From Arenicola marina (lineage: Eukaryota > Annelida > Polychaeta > Arenicolidae), in the NCBI GenBank assembly GCA_964019135.1, contig OZ025258.1:6095961-6159960 (forward strand): DNA of 64,000 nt. Reading direction: 5' to 3'. The notes beneath the pieces are model-generated. The model did not search any database. It saw nothing but the letters and a program-made list of their open reading frames with translations, and was not told the origin of the DNA. Both the position numbers and the translations under genes were made by a program. Below, piece by piece: positions 46,331 to 58,139 of this stretch; position 1 is the first letter of the stretch; each line of letters begins with the position of its first letter.

Positions 46331-48175
46331 AAACAGGTTTGCAGGATCTTCGCAGCAATAAACAGTGTAACTCTACTACAAATCATGCAGAAGGACACAG
46401 GGCTCCCATTCAGTCAAGATAAAGTAACTCATTGCATACACTCAAGTAAATAGAATTCTAAATGTATTATGTCCATACCAATAGCTGCATGGTTGGTAGC
46501 CAATATGATATTAGCGGTAGGGTGGGGGTGGCAATGAACTATGAACAACCAGCAGGGAACGGGGGGTGGTATGGCATGGAAGTATAAATAATGTATCACA
46601 TGTACAGAGGTACCGGTGTCTCAACTGTATGACACCGAGAGGGTACTGGCAAGAAGTTGACTATAGTGGTGTGTAGTTGTTGGGCAATATTGGTTAGTTG
46701 CAATATCATAAGGTAATAACAATAACTATACTCCTAACAAATCAAGTTTTTTCAACCATCTAATCATCCATGCAATTCAAAATTATATTAAACTACATAT
46801 GCCTAAAGCTGCTACTACTAGGAATTGTCTCCTCACATTATGATTTTAATTTTTTGGGGGAGGATTGTCTCGCAAGTTGGGACACATTAGCTGATTGTGT
46901 GAATATTAACTCTGTGTGACCAAGATATATATATATGTTATCATATTTACAAAAAGGCACGTCTTTAATTTATTTTGCAATTGCGACAAATTAGGCTTCC
47001 ACACTGCTAATATCTCTAATGTAATTATCTCTTATGTAATTGACAGCATTACAGACGTACCTTAACCCCCAACCAAATTGACGCTTTAAGCATGCCCTTT
47101 CTCTTAGTTTGTTTGATGGCTGAGGTTTGTGGACAATGGATCGACCTTACACATGAGCAATATTATCTTACAGGAAGAATATCTTACCACAGCAAGGAAA
47201 GTATTGAATTGATTTGGTCCTACTTTCCTTCAGCATGTCTGTAAATTTCAGAGCGTTAATTATAACGCAAATATCAGCAAAAGCAGCTCTGATTTGAAAA
47301 TTGAGTTTGGTAAAGGTTTTTGGGCTTAGTCATAATAACCCATATACAACCCATTGCAACTCACGTGAAAAGGCCGCCATTCAAAAACAAAACATCTAAT
47401 AGGAAAACAGGAGTTGGGGGGGGGATGAGTAGTCCTTGTCAATCTCAGGGGTTAATTTGGGAGAGTATACAGTGTAGTTGGTAGTATGGCCAACCCGTCG
47501 ATAAATCTGTGAATAGCATGGCTTCCTGTCACCTTTTCCTGTGAGTTTACCTTTCCCTTTGGTACCCCCACACCTCCTATTGTTGGTTATTCGAAGAACA
47601 GCCACCTTTCTCTGCAGTTCTAATAACCTATTGTGTATTATTACCGAAAGACTAAACCTTGAACAAAATTTTTGGTGCAAGATTTACCACCTATTTTAAT
47701 CACTTTGTGTCCTTTTGTACAGAAAAAAGAGAAGACATATGACAATGACTTGACAGGCCTATCATCACTTTATGCATAACAACTTGAACGAAAGTCACAA
47801 GGAAATTTTGGTTACTCACATACTTTCTGTGAAGATGGTTTACTGAATGCCAAAATGATTACTAGCTTTCATGCACACAAAGCAGATAAGTTTGGCTATG
47901 GCAACGCCTATTTTGATGTGCACAAAAAGATGTGTCTTTGCGCTATAAAAGGCCGGTGTATACCCAATCTGACAAATTATAATTCAACCGCGTACCATTT
48001 CGACTGCTATCACATTGGGAGGGAGGTGGTGGTTGGAGGAGAAGGAGGATCAACAGGGGGGGGGGGGGTCTCATGGCCGAGTACACCTACCGTTCTATGA
48101 GGCACTGACGGTGACATATACAAACTGCTGGTACCAGTGGCGTCGGCTTGTGTTAAGAACCATGCCCTGCCCCAA
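46331..48175. other. Upstream side of the SDS gene, no gene seen
   Basis: AT-rich sequence with short frames only. A minus-strand frame at 47396-47680 has no recognisable domain. The SDS promoter or a non-coding first exon should lie here, but I see no convincing TATA box or initiator. Confidence 0.4.
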
Positions 48176-49654
48176 CTATGCCTGCTGATGCCGTCCCCAC
48201 CCTGGTCGGGGGCGGGGGCAGGTGCCATCCCGACCCTGGCTATGCCTGCTGATGCCATACCCACCCTGGCAATGCCTGCTAATGCCATCCCCACCCTGCC
48301 CATGCCTGCTGATGCCATCCCCACCCTGGCCATGCCTGCTGATACCATCCCGACCCTGGCCATGTCTGCTGATGCCATCACCACCCCGGCAATGCCTGCT
48401 GATGCCATCCCCACCCTGGCAATGCCTGCTAATGCCATCCTCACCCTGCCCATGCCTGCTGATGCCATCCCCACCCTGGCCATGCCTGCTGATGCCATCT
48501 CCACCCTGGCCATGCCTGCTGATGCCATCCCCACCCTGGCCATGCCTGCTGATGCCATCCCCAACCTGGCCATGCCTGCTAATGCCATCCCCACCCTGCC
48601 CATGCCTGCTGATGCCATCCACACCCTGGCCATGCCTGCTGATGCCATCCCCAACCTGGCCATGCCTGCTGATGCCATCCCCACCCTGGCCATGCCTGCT
48701 GATGCCATCCCCACGCCGGCCATGCCTGCTGATGCCCTCCCCACCCTGGCCATGCCTGCTGATACCATCCCCACCCTGGCCATGCCTGCTGATGCCATCC
48801 CCAACCTGGCCATGCCTGCTGATACCATTCCCACCCTGGCCATGCCTGCTGATGCCATCCCCACCCTGGCCATGCCTGCTGATGCCATCCCCACGCCGGC
48901 CATGCCTGCTGATGCCATCCCCACCCTGGCCATGCCTGCTGATGCCATCCCCACCCTGGCCATGCCTGCTGATGCCATCCCCACCCTGGCCATGCCTGCT
49001 AATGCCATCCCCACCCTGCCCATGCCTGCTGATGCCATCCCCACCCTGGCCATGCCTGCTGATGCCATCCTCAACCTGGCCATGCCTGCTGATGCCATCC
49101 CCACCCTGGCCATGCCTGTTGATGCCATCCCCACCCTGGCCATGCCTGCTAATGCCATCCCGACCCTGGCCATGCCTGCTGATGCCATCCCCACCCTGAC
49201 CATGCCTGCTGATGCCGCCCCCACCCTGGCCATGCCTGCTGATGCCATCCCCAACCGGGCCATGCCTGCTGATGCCATCCCCACCCTGGCCATGCTTGCT
49301 GATGCCATCCCCACCCTGGCCATGCCTGCTAATGCCATCCCGACCCTGGCCATGCCTGCTGATGCCATCCCCACCCTGGCCATGCCTGCTAATGCCATCC
49401 CCACCCTGCCCATGCCTGTTGATGCCAGCCCCAACCTGGCCATGCCTGCTGATGCCATCCCCACGCCGGCCATGCCTGCTGATGCCATCCGCACGCCCGC
49501 TATGCCTGCTGATGCCATCCCCACCCTGGCCATGCCTGCTGATGCCATCTCCACCCTGGCCATGCCTGCTGATGCCATCTCCACCCTGGCCATGCCTGCT
49601 GATGCCATCACCACCCCGGCCATGTCTGCTGATGCCATCCCCACCCTACCTTAG
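48176..49654. repeat. 30-bp minisatellite, 47 units without indels
   Basis: The unit is catgcctgctgatgccatcc followed by ccaccctggc. From 48241 to 49650 every unit is exactly 30 bp; differences are substitutions only. Because 30 is a multiple of 3, long frames open on both strands (505 residues of MPADAIPTLA type plus; 544 of GMASAGMARV type minus), and other frames stay open too. A start, a promoter or splice signals for a gene are not evident. I treat it as a minisatellite about 1.9 kb upstream of the SDS start. Confidence 0.9.
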
Positions 49655-49659
49655 CCTAG

Positions 49660-52600
49660 AGTTGAAACCAGCCTGACCCTGTACTATACTATTATTGTAA
49701 AATTATTGCATATAAAAATATCATACAATAAAAGCAATACATAAACAAAGCTCCATCTGATAGCCTGTCCAAGTAAAAAATATAAATGTAGATAAAGCCA
49801 TTTATTATTGTCTATCCAGAAACTAGAGTGCGTCAGAAACTTAATAAAACAGATATGGTAAAAAATATTAATAAATAAAAAAGTTATAGCACTTTATAGA
49901 TTTTGGTCTCGGTATCCATTTCTGTGATTTCGCAAGGTAAAAAAAGGCCAATTTGTACTCAATTTAGCCCTATTTTGACATTTTCTTTAGACTGGTCTGA
50001 GATAAATCAATAAAACTTGATAAGAGATATGTTTTTGAATAGGTCATGATACAAAATCATTATTACTTTGATAGATGTAATATATTTACATAGATACATA
50101 GGGATTTTTCAATTAAATTTTCAATATTACAAAGAAAAATCTGTAAAAAAATCTTCATGGCTATTTATTCGCTTTAAAAGTCTTTATTATATCAAGGAAT
50201 AATTAGCTTTACTTTATAATGCTTTTAATATATCGCTAATCCCACTTTATATTATTTCTATTATTATGTTAAGTAATATAATAATAAATTTAATTATACC
50301 TAAGATAATACAAAGAAAAATCAGAAAAAAAAGTTCTTGGTAGTTTATGCGCCTAAAAAAATATTCATTGTATCAAGCTATAATTGACATTAAATTATAA
50401 TGCTTTTATTATATGAATAATATCACCATAGATTTTTTTGATAACTATATTAGGTTTAATAAAATATATTACTTAAAATTATACAAATGAATATTACAAT
50501 TGTGTAACATGTAAAAATGTAACTAATTTTACTTCAGAAACATTTTGGAGCATGATATGGCATGTTATTGATTACTACGGTACTACAAAATGACTTTAGT
50601 TATAGTATAAGATTTTATTGCAAAATATTTGTGACATTGAAAATACATTAAAGAGATTGAGGTAAGTGCTCATTTACTTTACACTACGATAACATGCATT
50701 GCTATTTTATCACTATTAGTATATTAGATTGCTATAGCTCTATGCAATTATTTACATATTTGCTTGGCAATAATTATTTTAATATATTTGTTGAATTAAT
50801 TGTTTTAATATATTTGTTGAATTAATTGTTTTAATATATTTGTTGAATTAATTTTTTAATATATTTGTTGAATTAATTGTTTAAATGTATTTGTTGAATT
50901 AATTTATTGTATCACTATTTAAAGTTGATATCTAGCTATTTTGTTAGATGGACACAATCATTTGCGCTTTGTCATCTTACTTTGATTACTTTGATGCTGT
51001 ACATCAAATATATGTGAGTGTTTGGTTGTCTTTTAGGTTCCAAGCTAAAACAGATCCATATTGGAATAGTGCATGTAGAAAAGGCTGGATCATTACCATA
51101 AAACACTAACAATGAATTAAAAAATACATGTAAGAACTGGTACATTCCGTAGCCTTATTTGAATATGAAATTGGGATAAAAGACTACATGGACACCGGTC
51201 TACCTGCATTAATTGCATACCTAGCACTTCCAAACTGTGAATAAAATCTTATTAAGTTAACTGTTGCAGTTAATATGTCTACATGCAGCATACATAAGTA
51301 CAATGACTTTTCACTACATATATAGATTATATAGATAATATACTTTGATCAAAATACACATGGATTAAAATGGATGAAGCAACCTCCCAGAATGATGAAT
51401 GGATGAAGCATACCCCACATTAGGTGCCCAGACCTGGAATTGAACTAACTATACCAGAGAACTGAGAATACATGATGATGCTCCGGTTACACATTCATAG
51501 ATATTAGGACTGCCAACTATACCCTTAATGCATTTCATAAATCATTGGAATTGTATTGGTAATTCCAAATTGTGCACTCACAGAGTCAAGCTTGGCTACT
51601 CACATGGAAACCTTTCAATTTTACAAAGATTATTCATTTATTAACAAAGTAGGGCAATACATCCCTACCTCAGCTTCTTCAGAAACAAAATTCTATGGAG
51701 GCAAGTATTCTTTAAGCTAGAATATTTAGGGAGGGTTGCGTTTGTCACACTAAATCCTTGTATACCTTATATAGTTCATAAAATCACTGCCCTAAGAGTT
51801 GTGTACTGTTCAGAGGTTAACTGGCATAAAAATAGCACTACCGGTAGGTTTATATCTTAGAATGATTAAACTTATCAGAAGCAATATAAGGCCTTTTATT
51901 AAATACTGATTAATTTATCAGTTATATAACATATAGGTATCTCCTGCTCCCAACAATAAATCAGTCCCTGGAAACGTAAAAATAACAGGAATGACTGAAG
52001 TTGATTATTGCACTCTGCCCTCACCCCCCAATATCAAATTTATGAAATATAAAAAAGAAAATATCTTTAGAAGTTTAATTTGAATATTCACATATAAGAT
52101 TGATAATGTGTATGTGTCAGAAAACCTAATGATGGCCTAGTCGCAACAAAGTTATTAACCCATAATTTAAATAAACAAATATAAAATAAGTTTAGTTAAA
52201 ATGAATAAAAAAACATTATAACCAATAATACAAAGCTCTGTTGTTCTTAGTCATCAAAACTAAGTAAAGGTTGATGTGCAATTATTCCAAAGTATGAATA
52301 AATGCATGGCAAATCTATAATTTTAATGATGAAACCAGTCCCACCAAGTTGGAAGTCAAGTTTTAAATAGTTAAAAAAAGTGTAAAATACATCTATATAA
52401 ATAATTTGCATTAAAAGCATGTAATCCACAGACAAGTACCTAATTCTAGGCTAAATATACATTCTGTCATCCCTATTTACGTGCACCATCAATTCAACAG
52501 AAGCCACTTCAATTTTGACATTGATCTCTTACGCAACGCAAAGTCCGTAACAGCTCCTAATATCGCCTGGTCGGAGGATTATATATATACATATGCTACC

Positions 52601-53150
52601 CACATTTTTTTAAATAATCATCCCTAAATGCTGATAAGACTTATACAGACGATCAGCTCTGGTAGACAATATACTTAGTGGATAAAAAAAAAATAGCCAG
52701 GTCTGTATGAATAGACAACTTTTAAGCCCTGAAAATAAAACTGGTGGACGAGGCCAAATTGCCTCTGAGTGGTCAGTTATATCTTCGATGTAAGCTGGCA
52801 GGTCTAAGGAGCACCCCCTTGGCTAGCATAACTGGCCCCAAATGGTCAGATTATGCTGTGGTCATTGACACCCCATCAGCTCATTAGTGAACTTATTTAG
52901 GATGACTCAGGCCTTATGCTGAATCACTGATTGAAGCATATAGTATACCACAGCAGCACACAAGTCAAGTCAATAGCTCTGTCTGGTACCCTCTGTCTCT
53001 ATCCGTCCTGGTCTTCAAAAGCAGTCTGTATCACTTTCCTGTTCATCTTTCCTTTCGCTGATCAGGATCTAGTCCTGCAAGCAAGCCGCTGTGGCTACTG
53101 CCAACAGTAGTTCTGCAACTGGACCCATATCAGCGCGAACTACGTTAAAT
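49660..53150. other. AT-rich region, no gene seen
   Basis: A 3.5-kb AT-rich stretch without long frames or recognisable domains. Imperfect internal similarity exists between 50060-50250 and 50280-50460 (aatacaaagaaaaatc, gcttttattatat). A 26-bp tandem repeat lies at 50772-50905. Confidence 0.5.
50772..50905. repeat. 26-bp AT-rich tandem repeat, five units
   Basis: The unit is aatatatttgttgaattaat plus tgtttt, five times with single-base differences. Confidence 0.9.
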
Positions 53151-53237
53151 CTATGGAACTAATCAGGGTCAAGATTGTTTACTTGTTTATTTGTTTTAAG
53201 TTACACACTGTCAGAGTCACTGTCAGCAGGTTAGTGT

Positions 53238-53463
53238 CACAAAGGAGCCGTAAATCAACTGACACAGGCCAGTGGGGAGGGAAGGGGGAAGCCCTGGTAC
53301 ATGCCTCTCTAACCACGCCCGTTAACGAGCAAGGGTGCCCTTGCTCCATTTACGGGCGTGGTCAAATACCAGGGCTAGGGGGGAGGGTGGGGGGGGTCCC
53401 CCACCTGGCAGGAGGGGGACCCCCCCCCCCCAGCCTGTGTCAGTTGATTTACGGCGCCTGTGG
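53238..53463. mobile_element. hAT-like MITE with a nested hairpin
   Basis: The left end cacaaaggagccgtaaatca, followed by actgacacagg, pairs with the right end ctgtgtcagttgatttacgg, then cgcctgtg. A second hairpin lies inside: ccacgcccgttaacgagcaa and its complement (53316-53361). Oligo-G and oligo-C blocks follow. Relatives are at 287, 1207 and 53530. No matching 8-bp flank was found, so one end may be altered. Confidence 0.6.
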
Positions 53464-53529
53464 CTGTGTTTGGTGTCAATCATCAGATCATCATGACATC
53501 AATGACGGTTATGACCATTCTGTTGACAG

Positions 53530-53678
53530 CACAGGCACAGTAGTCAGTAAATCGACTGACACAGAGGGGGGGGGGGGGGTGCGCACGGCCTACTATTTAG
53601 TAGGCCGTGCGGACCGCCCCTCGCCCCCCCCCCCCCCCCACCCATCCCCTTTGTGTCAGTCGATTTACTGTGCCTGTG
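53530..53678. mobile_element. 149-bp hAT-like MITE with 8-bp target duplication
   Basis: The termini cacaggcacagtagtcagta and tactgtgcctgtg are inverted copies. The centre is a perfect hairpin (cggcctacta and its complement) between oligo-G and oligo-C. The flank gttgacag is present on both sides (53522-53529 and 53679-53686). Confidence 0.8.
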
Positions 53679-53689
53679 GTTGACAGTGA

Positions 53690-54290
53690 ACTTATCCCTA
53701 CAGAAGCTGGACTCTGGACTGGCGGAGTACTGTCAACATATCGTGGCGCTAGGCGGCGCTGAGCTTGCCGCTCTGCTTATAACGGAGCCCTAGCGGAGTG
53801 AGTCGAAGGTAAAAAGAGTCGATAATTTACTTCAGGGAGGTGTTCGTTATTCATATCCCGGATTAAATTCCAAAGAACCTGAAATACAATCAGCGATACA
53901 ACTGTGCCCCTCCCTATTTGCCCAATACTCTGCACTTCAGTTATTATGACGTAAAATCGAAGATTTTACGGCATCTATCACTTCGTTCGTTTGTCTGTCG
54001 AGAAAGTCGCTATAACGTTCACAGTTTTCATTTAATGACGCTGTACATTATGTCACGTATTGAGCCCGTAGGTAACTTGTATTTATAACTCGTCTTTGAA
54101 TTTTGCAAATCGCCTAATTAGTTTGTCTGCAAAAAAATTGCTAAACTTTAACACAAGACAGCCGTAGGCTGAGGTACTGACAGAAGTGACGTCATCTTTG
54201 ACACACACGTCAGTGGCGTCATTTATGCGCCGAAGCTATGGTACAGACGATGAAATGCAGAAACACATATACTATAATCTTCTTCTGTAG
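53690..54290. other. No gene seen
   Basis: Contains the reverse copy of the 32940 repeat (53780-53815) and otherwise unique-looking AT-rich sequence. Confidence 0.45.
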
Positions 54291-54292
54291 CA

Positions 54293-54650
54293 CCTTCAAC
54301 GGGCAATTTGGGCTATATAGCCCCTTTGACGGGCAATTCTGGCTATATATAGCGCGTAGAACGGGTAATTCGGCTTACATAAGGCGTGTAGAACGGGCAA
54401 AATGGGCTATATAGCGCCTTCGATGGGCAATTTGGGCTATATAGCGCCTTCGATGGGCAATTTGGGCTATATAGCGCCTTCGACGGGCAATTTGGGATAT
54501 ATAGAACCTTCAACGGGCAATTTGGCCTACGTAGCGCGTTCAACGGGCAATGCGGGCTATATAGCGCCTAGAACGGGAAATATGGGCTATATAACGCGTT
54601 CAACGGGCAATTCGGGTTAAACAGTGCGTTGAACGGGCACTTCGGCCCAA
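54293..54650. repeat. 30-bp minisatellite, about 12 units
   Basis: The unit is gggcaatttgggctatatag plus cgccttcgac, with decay toward both ends. Thirty bases keep one frame open on each strand (66 and 72 residues); neither looks like a gene. Confidence 0.9.
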
Positions 54651-54879
54651 TGGCACATCCATCGGGTAGTATAGGCCTGATGTAGAGCAATGTGCGCGCG
54701 GCGACTGCTATCTTTAGCAATGGGCGTAATCTATTACCCGATAAGAACGGAATTGGTCGTTAAAGCGTGGATGCGCTCGTGACGTCACTATGACGTCACG
54801 TGACGCACGTTCCGAACGGAAATTCAGTGCCAAATTAGACCTTAAACCAGCATGCATTTTGAAGTCCACAGCGATTCTC

Positions 54880-55670
54880 ACGGTTAAATATTAATGGTAC
54901 TATTAACTTTATCCTTAATATATTGAAGATGCCGTCATCGTGACGTCACATGACGTCATTTGACGATCACAACAATATTCGAGATGGCTTCTATTTTGTT
55001 AAATATGCCTACTTATGAACTCATTGGTGAACTCCTAAACTTATGGGTGATTATAACTATTGCCAAATTAGCTGAACATCAAGCAGGCCCAATCTTTCGT
55101 AGGAGCACATTAGCTATGACGTTGACGCACACTTAGCCCCTTCGCCAGAGGTCTCTGAGGACGACGTGTAACGTAAAACACACCGGGAGTCTCCATACCG
55201 CATAATAGCTGATAGTCTCTTATAGTCTCGCATATGCGAAACAATCGTGCATGTTGTGGTAAAAGCAAGAATTTGGCACACATGTTTGAAATTCATGGCT
55301 AATCAAATTGAGCGATAATGTCCAATCAGATTTGACACCAGACTGCTATCGCGGCCATTCCCAGAGTATCTTGTAAAGTGACAAGAATAAAACTGTTATT
55401 TTGATGTCTATCCATAGTTTTCAGTTTCGAAGTATGCCACGAAATCATTTTGGGTGACTTATTTATCTGTAGCCTAAAGCCTGTATCTATAGCTTAAGCC
55501 TTCTCACTCAGAAGGTTCTGCCTTGTCGCCAGGGAATTTCTCCAATTGCTTTCGATGGCGTTCTACTTGTAGTCACCCCATTACATTTACCCGGAATGAT
55601 GGCGGACGCGGATGATTCTCGATGGGAGAGAAAATCTTTCAGGTTTCCGGTGCAAACTTGACACGCAATG
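54880..55670 (+). repeat. Duplicated ~0.75-kb segment, first copy
   Basis: It matches 58140-58870 in the same orientation through a long series of landmarks: gacgtcatttgacg, gatggcttctattttg, cttatgggtgat, gacgttgacgcacactta, ttggcacacatgtt and ttctgccttgtc. I estimate 80-85% identity by eye. The 2.5 kb between the copies holds a foldback region. Long direct repeats flanking an interior could be the ends of an element, but no primer-binding or coding parts are seen. Confidence 0.65.
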
Positions 55671-56280
55671 AAAGCCTTTGAAAAAAAGATGGCTATCCAT
55701 CCTGAACACGTACACACATGATGCCTCTTGCCTCTTGCCTCTTGCCTCTTGATAACCTATGATCTCGAGTGACCCATTGATATCACAAGGAAATTCATCC
55801 GATGGGGTCCCTGCCCCCTCCTCGGAATCAAATTTCTGGTCTTGAAGACCCATCCCACCAATATCCAACTTATCCGCCATCACAGTAAATACAAATGCCA
55901 ATATATCAAAGTAACCGGGTCACAAATCAATATCACTTCCGCCAATGCCAAGAGTCAACACCGAACACTAGAAATTACCCGAATTCCCCACCATATATGT
56001 TACGACTTGCTAGGGACAAATCTCCCACGGCGATAACACGTGTTAAAAAAAAAAGGTTGACTGCAGATGGTATCGGCGGAAATGATTAACAAGACATGGT
56101 AAAGATTGTCACAGTTTATATCACACTATAAATCCCTACCTCCCCCCTACCAACACAGATTCATACATTTAACGCATAAGCAAAGCAGTAAACAAGTGAC
56201 TTCATAGTCACCTCCAAATGTCATCTCACAGTTAACTCTTACAATGCTCCCTCGTCGATCCTGATGCTCCCACGACGCTT

Positions 56281-56355
56281 TGATGCTCCCACGACGCACT
56301 GATGCTCCCACGACGCACTGATGCTCCCACGACGCACTGATGCTCCCACGACGCA
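56281..56355. repeat. 19-bp tandem repeat, about four units
   Basis: The unit is tgatgctcccacgacgcac, in near-perfect tandem, just before the 144-bp duplication. Confidence 0.85.
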
Positions 56356-56425
56356 CACCAGCCCCGCTGATCAGGCTCCGCCACGTGTCCACGCTTACCA
56401 GCCCGCAAACCAGGTTCCTAAGGCC

Positions 56426-56720
56426 TGTCTCCAGCCACCACGACGACGCCCACAACCACTCCAACCACGCAGCCACGCTTCAACACCTAAAGCCCGGAGA
56501 TCGGCCCTGACCCCGCTGTCACCAGCTATGTCCTCCGCCGTCCATCTCCTCCTGGTGCTGGTCCTGAGTCTTGTGTCGTGTCTCCAGCAACCACGACGAC
56601 GCCCACAACCACGCAACCACGCTTCAACACCTAAAGCCCGGAGATCGGCCCGGACCCCGCTGTCACCAGCTATGTCCTCCGCCGTCCATCTCCTCCTGGT
56701 GTTGGTCCTGAGTCTTGTGT
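56426..56720 (+). repeat. 144-bp in-frame tandem duplication encoding a signal-peptide-like segment
   Basis: Two copies of a segment contain ATG (56528 and 56672) followed by a hydrophobic stretch, MSSAVHLLLVLVLSLVS, preceded by basic QPRRRPQPR and TPKARRSA. The period between the two ATGs is exactly 144 nt (48 codons), so one 220-residue frame (56321-56983) crosses both. The hydrophobic run looks like a secretory signal peptide, but it occurs twice inside one frame and no mature domain follows. It could be a duplicated first exon of an unseen gene, or chance in GC-rich repeat DNA. Confidence 0.4.
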
Positions 56721-56766
56721 CATACCTGTGTCCTGTGGGCTCTGTTATTTATACCAGAGACCACTC

Positions 56767-56976
56767 CCCATGCGTCTCCCAAAAGCTCCTATCCAATGTC
56801 ACGTGTGACTCAGCACTCCCTCGGAATACTCACAAAATCACCATCATTCACTCATCCCGTAGTACTCGCTCAGTCCACCGTATTCACTCACCCACTCACT
56901 CGCCGTATCACTCTTGCCTCTTGCCTCTTGCCTCTTGCTTGCCTCGGGAGCTTCTTCCTGCTGGTGTCGTCGGTCT
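56767..56976 (+). repeat. 210-bp perfect inverted repeat, left arm
   Basis: Identical by eye to the reverse complement of 57229-57438 over all 210 bases, with a spacer of 252 bp. It includes four tandem cttgcct units. Both arms therefore encode the same peptide on opposite strands. Confidence 0.9.
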
Positions 56977-57228
56977 CCGGTAAACTTTTTTTCTTACGGC
57001 CGATATCGTCGGCCTCCTGGTAAGTCTTCTTATTCCGACTGACAGCTGGGGGTTGGTGACGTTGGTCCTTGGTACTAATCTTCCGGGTTACGGCGTGTTT
57101 CGCTTGGTTTGAATGAACAGGCACCTCGTTGGTGAACGCTTGTGAACGGTCAGTGAGACCAATGATGATTGAGTAAATATGACCCTAGACAGGGGTAGGA
57201 TTTGAACCCGCAACCTATTGGTTTAAAT

Positions 57229-57438
57229 AGACCGACGACACCAGCAGGAAGAAGCTCCCGAGGCAAGCAAGAGGCAAGAGGCAAGAGGCAAGAGTGATAC
57301 GGCGAGTGAGTGGGTGAGTGAATACGGTGGACTGAGCGAGTACTACGGGATGAGTGAATGATGGTGATTTTGTGAGTATTCCGAGGGAGTGCTGAGTCAC
57401 ACGTGACATTGGATAGGAGCTTTTGGGAGACGCATGGG
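57229..57438 (-). repeat. 210-bp perfect inverted repeat, right arm
   Basis: Partner of 56767-56976. Its inner flank (57180-57228) carries, on the minus strand, gggttcaaatcc, a perfect pol III B-box-type motif, suggesting a tRNA-derived retroposon at the hairpin loop side. Confidence 0.9.
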
Positions 57439-57439
57439 A

Positions 57440-57512
57440 CTACGGCGGCTTCTGCTGGAGAGCTCGACCGCAGATTAACCTGCGGCGGGTTCAAATCCAC
57501 CTATCGCCTTTT
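57440..57512 (+). mobile_element. tRNA-like sequence with B box and T-run
   Basis: It reads gagagctcgaccgcagatta ... cgggttcaaatccacc, then tatcgcc and eight T. The anticodon-like hairpin ccgca/tgcgg, a perfect B box and a pol III terminator are visible. The 5' half of a tRNA (A box, acceptor strand) is not convincing, so this is probably a SINE head or tRNA pseudogene. Confidence 0.4.
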
Positions 57513-57514
57513 TT

Positions 57515-58139
57515 TTGTGCCAGCACCTGAGGGGTAGTATATCAATTTATTGTTTGTTTGTACTCGTTGCTATACTTCCGGTATATATGTGGATCTGTTA
57601 TAATGTATTATCATTCTTATTATATTGCAATTGTTCAGAGATATGTGCAAATAAGTCATTGAGGATGATAGGGCATGCCATAGCAATGAATATCGCATCT
57701 CGAACAGGCAAGTCAACAAGCATCGCTACCCCGCCTACGTTTGAACATCTCGTCCCTGTCACCAACGAGCGAAATGAACAATCCTGCAGAAGTAGAAATG
57801 CACAACACGGGCTGGCGAGAGAATGGGTGAGTGGTGTCTATGTTCGACTCCCGCGGTACACTCACTCAATAATCGATTTCCTGGGCCAACCACGAAAAGG
57901 CAGGGCACAAATGGGGCCTGATGAATTTTGACTTCACTGTCATACCTCATCATGTGAAAATTGTTTCCTTTCAGTCGTGTTCAGTCCCTCCGCAATATAA
58001 TAACAAGAGATATTCGACCATAGGTCGAGGACGAAAATCCATAAGCACTTTTGGAAGCTGTAATAATGGCGACGTGACGAGTCGTCAGGGCCAAACATCC
58101 AGTTTGAAGCCAAGAGCGCTTCTCTTGAAGCATTATTAA
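57515..58139. other. No gene seen
   Basis: A 138-residue plus-strand frame (57515-57931) has no recognisable domain. The rest is unique-looking. Confidence 0.4.

Noticed and set aside
48010-49676. 505- and 544-residue frames on opposite strands
   Set aside because: Both follow from the 30-bp unit. Several other frames are also open, no splice or promoter signals are seen, and substitutions change residues freely. The indel-free register is kept as a finding.
57440-57512. Functional tRNA gene with terminator
   Set aside because: The 5' acceptor strand and D arm are missing or unpaired; probably SINE-derived.
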